Shown: piece after piece, positions 1 to 9,818 of the stretch | Position numbering within the stretch: the first letter of the stretch is position 1 | Layout: every line of letters begins with the position of its first letter | From: Clostridia bacterium | Lineage (GTDB): Bacteria > Bacillota > DAOUPZ01 | Direction: 5' to 3' | Assembly: GCA_030625885.1 (NCBI GenBank) | Contig: DAOUPZ010000007.1 | Location: 1-64,000, forward strand | DNA length: 64,000 bases | The notes under the pieces: model-generated | Database searches by the model: none | The model's input: the letters and a program-made list of their open reading frames with translations, nothing else | Told to the model about the DNA's origin: nothing | Position numbers and translations under genes: made by a program

Positions 1-3000
1 CTGTTACATTGTCATCTGTTCGACTAGCCGTATCTACACCATCACTCCAACCTACAAAGTGATAACCTACCGCTGGTACTGCCGTTACTTCCGTACCACT
101 TGTGTCGTGATTAACCGTTTGACTGGTGTTTCCAGTAATACTCCCATTGTCACTTGCTGTATAGGTCAGTATAAAAGTTTTAACCGGCAACGTAAAGATT
201 GCACTGGGCCCTGATGCTGCTGAAATATTTCCTGCAATATCAGATGCTGTTGCTTCTGATAAACTGATTCCTAAAGTTCCCTCCCCGGTAATGTTACTAA
301 TAGTCACAGTCCGTATTTCATTACCCTCACCACTGACTGCTGCCGTTCCATTTGCACTTCCTGTCTTGTTTAAGCTGATATGATCTGCTGATAAACTGAT
401 ATGGTCTGCTCCGGTATAAGTAAGGGTGTATGTAACAGGATCGCCCCAGGTTAAATCTGCAGAAGGGGCTGATATCGTTACTGTTGGTGCAATATTATCT
501 ATTGTAAAGATGATCTGATCTGTTCCCGCATATGTGTTTCCTGCCAGGTCTGTTCCGCTTACAGTAACCGTTGCATGACCATTATGATCCTCAGGCACGT
601 TCCATACATAAGCCCAGGTTGTACCCGAACCACTCATTGCCGCAGCAATATCTGCATCACTGCCATCCGCAACATCAATGCTGATCTGTGGTGCATGGGT
701 CATATCCTCACTAAATTCAGCTGTTATTTCTACCGTATCTGCATCTCGAACAATCAAGTCGTCGTGATTGTGGCTCAAACTGACAGTTGGTGGTGTGCCA
801 TCTGCAATCGTAATGTTAAATTGCTGGCTATCTGAACGATCCTGTCCCCCGTTAGCCGTTCCTCCATCATCCTGAAGATAAACCGTTACTAAAGCCGTAC
901 CCATTTTATCCAACGCAGGTGTATAGATCAATGTTCCGGTTGCCGATATCGTGGGTTGCACAGAAAAAAGCGATTCATTATTACTGCTTGTGTGAAATGA
1001 TACATTCTGCGCCCCTTCACTCGGCCCGGCTGATATCCCTGTTGCCCATTCATTAAAAGATTGGGCACCTGCATTAACATCTACTGTAATGTCTGAACCC
1101 TTTGTGAAAATCGGCGGATCATTCACATCGTTTACAGTGACTGCAAACGATGCGGTTGAAGTTTTTTGTCCATCACCTACATTAATCGTTATCACCGCTG
1201 CACCGCTTTGATTTGCAAGTGGTGTAACGATTAAATTGCGGTTTTCTACCGTTCCCTCAAAAGACAGATTGTCATTGGGTATGAGGGATGTGTTGTTTGA
1301 CGTTGCTGACCATATCAATTCTGAATGATCAACATCGGTTGCCTTCAATGACATGGTTCCTGCCTGATCTTCAGATAAACTCATATTGTAGTTTATACCT
1401 AATGTTTGTAACCACTTTGCACTTGCTATGTTTCCATTATTGCTTCCGCATAAATCATTTAATACGCCGCCACTGCCTTCATCAACGGGATAGTATAAAA
1501 CCAGGCCAGCTTCATTGCCATTCAATCTGCTATTCATGTTGGCTTGAACTTGTAACTGACTGCGTACGGTATCCCATATTCTAATTTCTCTCATTGAGCC
1601 TTTAAAATATAGATCCTGAGCCCAGTTGCTTTTTGCTAGATAGTTACTGGTTCGCACCATATCCGGGTTCCCGGAAAGATCCATAATACCGACTGCTTTT
1701 AAAACTCCATCCCAGTAAATAAATCCTTTTTTACTGCTTTCATCATAAATAACTGCCACATGCGTCCATTGATTGAGCGGCAATATTTCAGTTGTCGCTA
1801 CCATATATCTATTTTCATAAACATTCCCTGGAGCTGTAAAGGCTTCCAATTTAACTCCACCTGTACTACCATCAAATCCAGCCCAGATATTATAATTTAG
1901 CTCACCATTGCCAAAATCAAAAAATCTCGACCAGTTATGGGCAGCTTCAGGTTTTACCCAAGTTTCAAAAGTAAATGAACCGTTCATATTGATATCGGAT
2001 AGCTGTACATAATCATCCGCGCCATCAAAATGCAGCACATGTCCTCCGCTGGAGTCCGTAATAATCGGCGCATCATTGACAGAGTTAACGGTAATACTGA
2101 CCGTTTCGCTGTTCAAACTAAATGCTGTACTCCCGCCATTATCACTTACATCCACTTTCGTCCTATTCGTTCCTATTGTTCTATCCCATGCTCGATAGGT
2201 TATTGTTGCCGTGCCATTCCAGTCACTTCCCGGCACAAATCGGACCAGAACATCGGATTCCAATAAAAGCGCACTGTTTTCAGATACCGGCGCAATACTC
2301 CACCATGCATCACCCACATAACATTCCCAATTACCGTTGGTATTGTCTAGCTGCGTAATAGCAATACCTTCCAAATCATTACTGTCTACATCACTTATAC
2401 TGCTCCCAATCATGTATGATACTAATGTTCCATTATTGTCTGTATCATCCTCATCAATAGCCGTTAACACGGGATCGCCGCTGTTATCAAGCACCGGTGC
2501 ATGATTGATATGCGCTGGTATAGTTACCGCGATTGTCTTGGTTTGCTCTGCACTCGATAATTTGTTGATTTTGACGACTACGTCGCCTATTACCTCTGAT
2601 CCTGTATAACTGATGCTGCCGTCATCTGCTATATTCTCATTCCCGCTAGCATCCAAGGTCAACATTACGCCCGTATCACTCATTCCATCTATTCCATTCA
2701 GGTATATCAGCAGATTCGTATGCGTATCTTCTACTGCTGTAAAGTTGGTCGGCATTAACCCTGCGGCTTCAGTAATAGCATTATTAGCTTGTTCTGTAAC
2801 ATCCCACTGCGCATAGAGGGTCACATCATCCGTACTCATCGAGAAAGTATTACCACCTTTATAATTTGTCCCGCTTCCATTTGCCGCCGTATTCCAACCC
2901 GCAAAGGAATAGCCTGCTTTTACAAGATTTTCTGTCTTACCAAGCACAGTTACAGTGTCATGCTCTTTATATTTTTTATCATCTGTTGGAACATTTCCTC

Positions 3001-4063
3001 CCGTACTACCATTACTGTTATAGAATACAGTATAAACAGGATTGACAGTTACTATAATTGCATATATGCTTGATTGACTTCCGTCACTTAATTCAAATTC
3101 AAAATGATCCGTACCGCTCCATCCTGCATTTGGAGTATAAGTAAGTTTAATGTTTTCGTTGTCAAAGATTAAGTTGCCATTTGAAGGGGAAACTTTCTCA
3201 CTAATTGTCAACGAATCATTATCATTATCATAACCTGCATAAATAGCTAAAGGCTTGTTCCTATCTGTAGCCCTTATTTTCCAAGCATCAGAATCTACCC
3301 AAGCAGTTGTGGTATCCATGTTTTTTAATGCAGCGTCATTATTACTAAATGTTGCATCATAAGCAACTGTTCCTGATCCTTCATCAAAGCGCCAATATCC
3401 TGCTAGCCCTCCTTCGTTTCCAGTCAGGGGCTTATACATACTATCAAGCAATTCCTGTTGTGTACGTTCCCTATTCCATACCCTTATTTCATCTAAGTAT
3501 CCTTTAAAATAGCGGTCTGACTCCGGTAAATCTGAACGATGATTATGTACGCCTATACGGATAAAATCTACTCCATCCATTACGCCTTGAACATATGAAT
3601 GATCATCAACCAGGGTACCATTGACATAAGCCTTATAATTACCGTTTGTATACACAACAGCGATGTGATACCATTGCCCAACGCTAAATAAAAAAGGAAC
3701 GTCCTTAAACCCATCATGATACTCAATAATTAATTTTGAGCCATTTTCAGAGATGTTCACTGAGAAACCGTGTCCATAGTGAGCGGGATCATCAGAACTA
3801 ATAATGTTATTTACATTTTGTTCATTGCCAACCTTGGGACTGACCCAGGCTTCCAACGTTAATGGAAGGGTGTTTGCACCAATCAGCATAGGCAACTCCA
3901 AATAATCATCAACTCCATCAAAATGAAGCGCCTTACCTGCACCTGCAACAGGTGATGCTTCCCCAGCAGCATTTGCCGGCAGCGTCATCACTGGCAGCAT
4001 GCTGAGCACCATCGCCAGTATCAAAATCATTGCTATTCCTTTCCTACGTACGTTTCCCTTCAC
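1..4063 (-). CDS. Large secreted LamG / Ig-like / InlB-repeat surface protein (C-terminus outside window)
   Basis: A single open frame runs off the window start, so at least 1354 residues are present and the C-terminus is missing. The start is GTG at 4063, preceded by GAAGGAGGCGGAAAA. Residues 1-34 form a signal peptide (basic NVRRKG, hydrophobic core, cleavage near PANAA). Domains in order: a LamG/concanavalin-like domain from about residue 43 (HFDGVDDYLE), a cadherin/Ig-like segment, an InlB B-repeat near 345-415 (GYSFAGWNTAANGSGTNYKG), a long Ig-like region, a second LamG domain near 675-870 (LHFDGADDYVQL), further cadherin-like repeats ending in VTVNDVNDPP, Ig-like repeats, and a divergent InlB-type repeat at the truncated end (YHFVGWSDG). 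This is a cell-surface or secreted adhesin-like protein; the ligand is unknown. All plus-strand ORFs in this stretch are shadows of it. Confidence 0.9.
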   Translation of the reverse strand, partial: MKGNVRRKGIAMILILAMVLSMLPVMTLPANAAGEASPVAGAGKALHFDGVDDYLELPMLIGANTLPLTLEAWVSPKVGNEQNVNNIISSDDPAHYGHGFSVNISENGSKLIIEYHDGFKDVPFLFSVGQWYHIAVVYTNGNYKAYVNGTLVDDHSYVQGVMDGVDFIRIGVHNHRSDLPESDRYFKGYLDEIRVWNRERTQQELLDSMYKPLTGNEGGLAGYWRFDEGSGTVAYDATFSNNDAALKNMDTTTAWVDSDAWKIRATDRNKPLAIYAGYDNDNDSLTISEKVSPSNGNLIFDNENIKLTYTPNAGWSGTDHFEFELSDGSQSSIYAIIVTVNPVYTVFYNSNGSTGGNVPTDDKKYKEHDTVTVLGKTENLVKAGYSFAGWNTAANGSGTNYKGGNTFSMSTDDVTLYAQWDVTEQANNAITEAAGLMPTNFTAVEDTHTNLLIYLNGIDGMSDTGVMLTLDASGNENIADDGSISYTGSEVIGDVVVKINKLSSAEQTKTIAVTIPAHINHAPVLDNSGDPVLTAIDEDDTDNNGTLVSYMIGSSISDVDSNDLEGIAITQLDNTNGNWECYVGDAWWSIAPVSENSALLLESDVLVRFVPGSDWNGTATITYRAWDRTIGTNRTKVDVSDNGGSTAFSLNSETVSITVNSVNDAPIITDSSGGHVLHFDGADDYVQLSDINMNGSFTFETWVKPEAAHNWSRFFDFGNGELNYNIWAGFDGSTGGVKLEAFTAPGNVYENRYMVATTEILPLNQWTHVAVIYDESSKKGFIYWDGVLKAVGIMDLSGNPDMVRTSNYLAKSNWAQDLYFKGSMREIRIWDTVRSQLQVQANMNSRLNGNEAGLVLYYPVDEGSGGVLNDLCGSNNGNIASAKWLQTLGINYNMSLSEDQAGTMSLKATDVDHSELIWSATSNNTSLIPNDNLSFEGTVENRNLIVTPLANQSGAAVITINVGDGQKTSTASFAVTVNDVNDPPIFTKGSDITVDVNAGAQSFNEWATGISAGPSEGAQNVSFHTSSNNESLFSVQPTISATGTLIYTPALDKMGTALVTVYLQDDGGTANGGQDRSDSQQFNITIADGTPPTVSLSHNHDDLIVRDADTVEITAEFSEDMTHAPQISIDVADGSDADIAAAMSGSGTTWAYVWNVPEDHNGHATVTVSGTDLAGNTYAGTDQIIFTIDNIAPTVTISAPSADLTWGDPVTYTLTYTGADHISLSADHISLNKTGSANGTAAVSGEGNEIRTVTISNITGEGTLGISLSEATASDIAGNISAASGPSAIFTLPVKTFILTYTASDNGSITGNTSQTVNHDTSGTEVTAVPAVGYHFVGWSDGVDTASRTDDNVT

Positions 4064-4167
4064 TTTTCCGCCTCCTTCTCATGCTGTTGTTCATCTTACA
4101 CACTCTAATCTGATCATTGCCCAATCTCTCAAGCGCTTTCGTCATTGCTGATATATGAAAATGCTTA

Positions 4168-4596
4168 TTAAAGACTTTCATACTCATGCAACAGAGTCCT
4201 TAGTTTTTCATCAATACGATCAATATCTTTAAAATCAATGTATTGATTGAGTAGATCAATCAACTCTAAATTGATTTTATTGCTAATCTCATATATCTCC
4301 AATCCTTTATCCGTCAATGAAACGGTAAACGTATTGCCTTTATTTTCTGATTCGTTCTTTTGGACAAAGCCTAAAGCAATCAGCTTTTTTAACATTTTGC
4401 TTGAAGCAGGACGTGAAACTTTCATTTCTTTAGCTAATACTGACGGTGTTATTTTTTTTGTCAGGTAGATTTTATCCATATAGTACAGCATTGAAATCGA
4501 CATAGGCGTATCTGCGTTAAAATACAAATCTTCAATGGTTTTATTAATATATTTAAACAGAATTTTATTTAATAACTCTTTATATTCACTAATAAT
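4168..4596 (-). CDS. MarR-family transcriptional regulator, probable ATT start
   Basis: A 142-residue winged-helix regulator. The helix-turn-helix is visible as TPSVLAKEMKVSRPASSKML, followed by a wing-like stretch and a C-terminal dimerisation helix. The first ATG or TTG inside the frame would leave an unusually short protein. Reading upstream, the frame stays open to ATT-ATT-AGT, and GGAGG sits six bases before the first ATT at 4596, so I choose this rare start. No better start codon is placed behind that ribosome site. It lies directly beside a perfect palindrome that is probably its own operator. The regulated ligand or neighbour is not evident; the large surface protein downstream is co-directional but has its own ribosome site. 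Confidence 0.8.
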   Translation of the reverse strand: MISEYKELLNKILFKYINKTIEDLYFNADTPMSISMLYYMDKIYLTKKITPSVLAKEMKVSRPASSKMLKKLIALGFVQKNESENKGNTFTVSLTDKGLEIYEISNKINLELIDLLNQYIDFKDIDRIDEKLRTLLHEYESL

Positions 4597-4609
4597 CGTT
4601 TACCTCCTT

Positions 4610-4635
4610 ACTGAGTTAACTTTAGTTAACTCAGT
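4610..4635. promoter_or_regulatory. Perfect palindromic operator upstream of the MarR gene
   Basis: ACTGAGTTAAC, four bases TTTA, then GTTAACTCAGT: an 11-bp perfect inverted repeat starting two bases upstream of the GGAGG of the MarR gene. MarR dimers bind such palindromes and commonly repress their own gene. Autoregulation is inferred. Confidence 0.75.
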
Positions 4636-4697
4636 ATATATCTTATAACTTTTTACATATATTTTCAATAATAAATGGGAAAACTTACTTCGAAATA

Positions 4698-4802
4698 TCA
4701 AAGGGACGGTTCGGTAATAAGAACCGAAATCGGAATACCCGCATCTAACTTAACTTTTACCAGCGTACCGCGGGGTATAATATCTTCATTTCCCGTAGAC
4801 AT
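4698..4802 (-). pseudogene. Relic of a ModC-type ABC ATPase (C-terminal TOBE fragment)
   Basis: A 34-codon open stretch whose translation contains EDIIPRGTLVKVKLDAGIPI. The ModC protein at 53633-54679 contains EEIIPQGPLVKVKLDAGIPL in its TOBE (molybdate/anion-binding) domain, an almost identical segment. No ribosome site precedes the ATG, and nothing upstream resembles the ATPase domain. I read it as the last recognisable piece of a second, deleted modC-like gene. The remaining bases of the 411-base intergenic region (4636-5047) show no other gene. Confidence 0.65.
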
Positions 4803-5047
4803 ATTTAGATATAAAGAAATATGTTAAAAAGCGCACCAAAAACTAAGCTAAGAACACAAAGTATAAAAATACTCATGTTTATATTACTTTTTCACAAAAA
4901 GAAGGTTAATTATTAATAAATTATTTTATGAATATAAAACGTATCCCATTTCACCCGTTTTCACATTTTTAACTCATTTAACATATTATGATATTAAAAA
5001 TATATGGATATTATTCCATAAATACGTTAATCAGGAGGCTGCTTAAA

Positions 5048-7488
5048 ATGAATTTAGCAGAAAACTATGGGAAAATACCTATGAGCTTTGAGTCCAATCA
5101 AGGTCAAACCAGCTCCCAAGTGAAATTCTTAGCACGAGGTAATAACTATACGCTCTTTCTAACACCTGACGAAACTGTACTAAAACTACAGCCATGCTCC
5201 CACCCAGAAAAAATACTTAACCCCCCCCCGCTGTTGTTCGTATGAAACTTGAAGGCGCCAACCCTAATCCGAAAATCGTTGGGTTGAAAATGCAACCTGG
5301 AAAAGTTAACTACTTTGCCAGTAAAGATCCTGCCCATTATCACACCCATATTCCAACTTATGAGCAAGTTAAATATCAGGATGTCTATCCCGGCATCGAT
5401 ATGATCTTCTACGGCAACCAGCAACAACTGGAATATGACTTTGTACTATCCCCAGACGCAGATCCCACATCTATTAACCTGGACATAGAAGGCATTGAAG
5501 AAATGGAAGTTGATGCACAAGGTAACCTAATGCTGCACACTTTAGATGGGGAAATACGTTTATGTAAACCATTTGTTTATCAAGAAAAGGATAGTTCTAA
5601 ACAAAAAATTTCAAGCCGTTATATCATCAAAAATGGCTGCCAGGTAGGATTTGAACTGGGCAATTATGATGTTTCAAATCCCTTAGTTATCGATCCTGTC
5701 CTCGAATATTCTACTTACCTGGGTGGAAGTAATGATAGCTTTGGGCAAAAAACTGTCGTAGACGATGCAGGTAATGCTTATATAACAGGCCGTACCAGCT
5801 CGCTCGATTTTCCTACCAAAGATGCATTACAACCTACATATGGGGGCGGTTCTGATGATGCCTTTATCATTAAAATCAACGCAGAAGGTTCGGCAGTCAT
5901 CTATTCCACTTATCTAGGCGGCAGCGGCAATGATCGCGGGCGTGCCATAGCAATTGATTCAGCTGGTAATGCTTATGTAACAGGGCGTACCAATTCACTT
6001 GATTTTCCACTCCAAAATCCCCTGCAACCCGTTTATGGGGGAGGCGACTTTGATGGATTTATCAGTAAACTCAATGCAGATGGCTCTGCACTCATTTACT
6101 CCACCTATTTCGGCGGCAGCGGTACGGGTGATGTACGTGGTATTGCTGTAGACGCTGCTGGTAATGCTTATGTATCAGGGCGAACAAATTCACTCGATTT
6201 CCCGGTCGTCAACGCGATACAACCCACTTATGGAGGCGATCCATTTGATGGATTCGTGGTTAAAATAAATGCTGATGGTTCAGCATTCATCTTCTCTACC
6301 TACCTGGGCGGCAACGGTGACGATGATGCAAGTGATATTGCCATTGATCAGGATAATAATGTCTATATTACGGGATTAACAACTTCAACCAATTTCCCGC
6401 TCGCCAATCCACTGCAATCCACTTTAAAAGGTGCGCAAGATATCTTTATCAGTAAAATAGCCGCTAATGGCTCATCATTTATCTACTCCACTTACCTGGG
6501 CGGCAGCAATGTAGAGCGAGGACGTGATATTGCAGTAGACACAGACGGCAACGCATACATTACCGGAAATACCAATTCACTGGATTTTCCAATCAAAGAT
6601 GCTTTGCAACCGACTTACGGCGGTGGTTCAGAAGACGCTTTTGTTACCAAAATTAACGCAGATGGCTCATCACTGGTCTATTCGACTTACCTGGGTGGAA
6701 GCGGCGAAGATCGCGGTCGTGGTATTGCCCTAGGACCCGGGAACACTGCCTATGTAACAGGGTTTACGTCATCAACTGATTTCCCGCTTGTCAATCCCAT
6801 TCAGGATACTTTAAAAGGCACTCTTGATGCCTTTATCACCAAAATCAGCCCAGATGGATCGATGCTGCTTTATTCCACTTACCTGGGTGGCAGCGGCGGC
6901 ACAGGCGATTCACGTGACATTGCAGTGGATGCTGAAGGTAGTTCCTATATTACCGGCTTTACCGATTCAGACGATTTCCCGGTTACAGAAAACGCTTTCC
7001 AACCTGAAATAGCTGGCGGAACAGATGCATTTATTGCTAAAATATCAGAAGCAGCTGATCTAACCATTACTAAGACAGATGTACCTGATCCTGTCATCAT
7101 CAAAAATAGCATTTGTGCATCAACTTGTGGTGGTTGTCTGTCGAAAAAATTCAATAAGCTGACGTATACCCTTACGGTTACCAATAATAACCTAGATACG
7201 GCAACAGGCGTTACCGTAACAGATGATTTACCACCAGGGATTAAATTAGTCTCCGTGACCCCAAGCCAGGGAAGTTGCAGTATAAGTGACGATATCATAA
7301 CCTGTGACCTAGACGTTCTGGACAGTGGAGAATCGGCAACGATAACCATCATCACACTGCCTACAAAAACGTGTACACTCCATAATCGTGCCACTGTGAC
7401 CAGTAATGAACTTCAAGGCAGTATTAGCGTAGAAACCGTTACCACTGTACAACAAAGTACTCAAATCTGTTATTGCCAGCACCTCTAA
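5048..7488 (+). CDS. SBBP beta-propeller repeat surface protein, frame broken at a C9 tract (possible phase variation)
   Basis: The start ATG at 5048 follows CAGGAGGCTGCTTAAA. The first frame (5048-5245) encodes the N-terminal part of a DUF7948-like domain (SFESNQGQTSSQVKFLARGN) and runs into nine C residues at 5221-5229, after which it stops at 5243-5245. The rest of the protein (5242-7488, 748 residues) is intact in another frame. One extra C would join the frames as NPPPAVVRMKLEG. The downstream part completes the DUF7948-like domain, then has about eight SBBP repeats (recurring YSTYLGGS and GNAYVTGRT-like phrases), then a cysteine-bearing DUF11 domain near the end. No signal peptide is evident. 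Either a slippage-controlled gene or a recent frameshift. Confidence 0.8.
5221..5229 (+). repeat. Homopolymeric C9 tract inside coding sequence
   Basis: Nine consecutive C in an AT-rich gene, exactly where the reading frame of the SBBP protein breaks. A length of ten would restore the frame. Such tracts change length by slipped-strand mispairing and switch surface genes in many bacteria; whether it switches here is inferred. Confidence 0.85.
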
Positions 7489-7489
7489 T

Positions 7490-7583
7490 CAAAAAGACGG
7501 CTAACGCCGTCTTTCTAGTTCTCACTCTAACCCTAACGAAAAAGAGACCGAGAGAATACTTTATATCCTCTCAGTCTCTTTCG
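7490..7583. terminator. Two hairpin terminators between convergent genes
   Basis: The first hairpin, AAAGACGGCTAACGCCGTCTTT near 7492-7514, follows the SBBP gene. The second, near 7541-7583, pairs AAGAGACCGAGAG with CTCTCAGTCTCTTT and serves the minus-strand cupredoxin genes. Confidence 0.8.
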
Positions 7584-7612
7584 TTTTAGTCTCTGTTCTC
7601 ATATTCATAAAA

Positions 7613-8626
7613 TCAAGGCATAACTTCCATTTTAGTCTTCATTCCACCCGGAAATTGCTCATTATTTACTAAATGGTTATATTCTCTCGCGTATAAATAG
7701 AATTCTCCCTCAGTCGTAGGCGTCATAATTACATCAACACTTTGGCCGGCCCCCAAGGTCATCTCCATTTTTTCATAGCTCCCATCCCCACCAGAATGTA
7801 TCAATGGAAAGCTGTCTTCTGCCACAACCCTTCCTACCAGCCCACCTAAATAGAATGTGTGCTCTTGAAAACCAGCGTTAAGCAATCTTAATAATACCCG
7901 GTCACCTAACCTGCAACTTATTTTAGAGCCGTAAGGTTGACTCGAACCATGATCGTCATTTAACGTATCAGGATAAACGCGGCCGTTGATCACCCAGTAA
8001 TCCGGCTTATACTTTAGCATATCATAATAGACATTAGGAACAACATCTTCATGCATAATACTATCCATTTCCCCTAAAATCAATATTTTCTCAACATCAT
8101 ACGATGAACCGGTACCTGCTCCATAAGCCGTTCTGTAATTAGGATGATCGGATATTTTGTATCCCACAGGCCGAACGACAATGGCACCGTAACATCCCAT
8201 TTGTATCTGTTTTTCTGGGTAGGTACCACTCTCGTAAAGATAAATTCCGGGCTTTTGGGCTTCAATCTGGTAAAAAAGCGCTTTGGGCTCGTAAAACTTA
8301 CCCTTTTCAATAAAGTTTGTCAGAGATATCAATCTTCCTCCGGAATACTGAGGTTGTACAAGTTGAAGCACGCCGCCCGGCCATTTTTCTACCCTTACAT
8401 TCTCCTGACCGGGAAAAATAAGTGATACGGGTTCACCTATTGGCGAAACATTTAAGAAGTCGTTATATAATCTTATTTGTATGATATCTCCTGCTTCTCC
8501 TTCAATGATGGGCCCGGGAACTTGAGCTTCACCTCCAAAAGTCCACAATCCCCAGATCGGAATTGTTTTTCCAGGTAAAGCTATTGTCCCCCTTGTGACC
8601 CATAAATCCTTTGAAATCATTGCCAT
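7613..8626 (-). CDS. Multicopper-oxidase-like cupredoxin protein, copper ligands apparently lost
   Basis: 337 residues from the ATG at 8626, which has GGGGTG six bases upstream; the GTG further out at 8647 is less likely. Two cupredoxin domains are suggested by paired beta-rich halves. The second shows RVLLRLLNAGFQEHTFYLGG and GQSVDVIMTP, typical of the last multicopper oxidase domain. It is a paralogue of the gene just upstream (8657-9661), sharing GRVYPDTLNDD-like and FQEH/FQDH segments. In the first domain, where the paralogue has YHCYFETVEHLQMGM, this protein reads YESGTYPEKQIQMG, so the Cys and His of a type 1 copper site are absent. It may be structural or a partner of the paralogue. 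No signal peptide. Confidence 0.75.
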   Translation of the reverse strand: MAMISKDLWVTRGTIALPGKTIPIWGLWTFGGEAQVPGPIIEGEAGDIIQIRLYNDFLNVSPIGEPVSLIFPGQENVRVEKWPGGVLQLVQPQYSGGRLISLTNFIEKGKFYEPKALFYQIEAQKPGIYLYESGTYPEKQIQMGCYGAIVVRPVGYKISDHPNYRTAYGAGTGSSYDVEKILILGEMDSIMHEDVVPNVYYDMLKYKPDYWVINGRVYPDTLNDDHGSSQPYGSKISCRLGDRVLLRLLNAGFQEHTFYLGGLVGRVVAEDSFPLIHSGGDGSYEKMEMTLGAGQSVDVIMTPTTEGEFYLYAREYNHLVNNEQFPGGMKTKMEVMP

Positions 8627-8656
8627 ATTCTTCACCCCTTTCAACACAAGAAAATA

Positions 8657-9661
8657 CTAAGGCTCCAAAACATTTACTTCCGTAATCATGCCTCCAAAAG
8701 ATATGCCGCCATTTGTATTTTTATGGTGACCTCGATTATACAAAATATATTTTCCCGGTGCAGGTGCCGTAAAAACAGCATCTACGGTTTGACCGCGCGC
8801 AATATTGACCGAATTCCTCCAACACGCTGAGTCGTCGCGATCACAACTGAGAATTTTCCTGGCATCCTGACCCACTAACTGCAAAGGAATACCCAAAAGC
8901 TGCATGCAATGATCCTGAAACCCTAAATTAACAAAGCGCAGCAAGACTTTCTCTCCCTCATACACATCAATCCGTGAAGAAAAAGGTTGTAAAGGCAATT
9001 CCGGGTCATTTCCATGTTTCACTGTGTCGGGGTAACTTCTCCCATTCATCAGCCAATAATGCAAACTGCCATCCATCCCCGTAAATTTCTGATCATTACC
9101 TGACAAATCATTTGCTCTCCCATCTAATTCCGTTAAAAAAATTAAGGCTTCCCAGTCAAATTCTGTTGCGGTATCGTTATAAACGAATTTTCTTCCACAA
9201 TAATTTGGATCTTTTTCTAGTATGGGTCGAACAATAAGCGGCCCTACCATCCCCATTTGGAGATGTTCTACCGTTTCAAAATAACAATGGTATACATAGG
9301 TACCGGGAGCCGTCACCTTATAGTTATAATGAAAGTCTCTTCCTCCGGGAATACTGCGAGAAGCCGCCGTTACACCTGACCCTAAAATAATTTCATTGGG
9401 AAACCCCTCCCAATATATTGTATGTTTGTCATCCACGCCCTGGCTTTTTGTCATACCCAAATCCTTTAAAGTGAGTTTCACCTCATCCCCTTCATAGGCT
9501 TCTAATAAAGGCGCTAATAAGGTTGCCTTCCCACGTTGCGCCACCATTCCATCTTTAGGAATATTAGTAACATCATTAAATCCAAATATATAATGATTCG
9601 TTCCATCGGGCATCTTAACCCATCCGTCCGTAGCAGCGAAACGTTTTTCAACGTGATCCAT
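8657..9661 (-). CDS. Two-domain cupredoxin / multicopper-oxidase-like protein
   Basis: 334 residues. The ATG at 9661 is chosen because AAAGGAG lies eight bases upstream; an in-frame GTG nine codons earlier has no site. The first cupredoxin domain ends with a type-1-copper-like motif, YHCYFETVEHLQMGMVG: Cys, His and Met are spaced roughly as in nitrite reductase and multicopper oxidases, with His five residues before a Met. The second domain contains RFVNLGFQDHCMQLLG and RGQTVDAVFTAPAPGKY. Full three-domain laccases are longer. No export signal is seen, so a cytoplasmic or spore-associated location is possible but unproven. The gene ends 30 bases before its paralogue begins, so the two are probably one operon. 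Confidence 0.75.
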   Translation of the reverse strand: MDHVEKRFAATDGWVKMPDGTNHYIFGFNDVTNIPKDGMVAQRGKATLLAPLLEAYEGDEVKLTLKDLGMTKSQGVDDKHTIYWEGFPNEIILGSGVTAASRSIPGGRDFHYNYKVTAPGTYVYHCYFETVEHLQMGMVGPLIVRPILEKDPNYCGRKFVYNDTATEFDWEALIFLTELDGRANDLSGNDQKFTGMDGSLHYWLMNGRSYPDTVKHGNDPELPLQPFSSRIDVYEGEKVLLRFVNLGFQDHCMQLLGIPLQLVGQDARKILSCDRDDSACWRNSVNIARGQTVDAVFTAPAPGKYILYNRGHHKNTNGGISFGGMITEVNVLEP

Positions 9662-9765
9662 TGCAAACACTCCTTTACTAATTTTCACAGTTTACGCATT
9701 TCCATAATTTGAGATTTACTACATATTATGTTTTTCATTATCATTCGGTTACAACTTACTAAAAA

Positions 9766-9809
9766 CAACAATCCCGTACCACTTTTATCGTGATACGGGA
9801 TTGTTGTTA
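9766..9809 (-). terminator. Rho-independent terminator of the GGDEF/HD-GYP gene
   Basis: AACAACAATCCCGTA pairs with TACGGGATTGTTGTT around a 14-base loop, just after the stop at 9819 and before the cupredoxin operon. Confidence 0.8.
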
Positions 9810-9818
9810 GAGATGATA

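Noticed and set aside
575-3073. Several plus-strand ORFs of 67-98 codons at the left end
   Set aside because: They lie antisense to the long minus-strand surface protein, have no ribosome sites and show no recognisable protein features.
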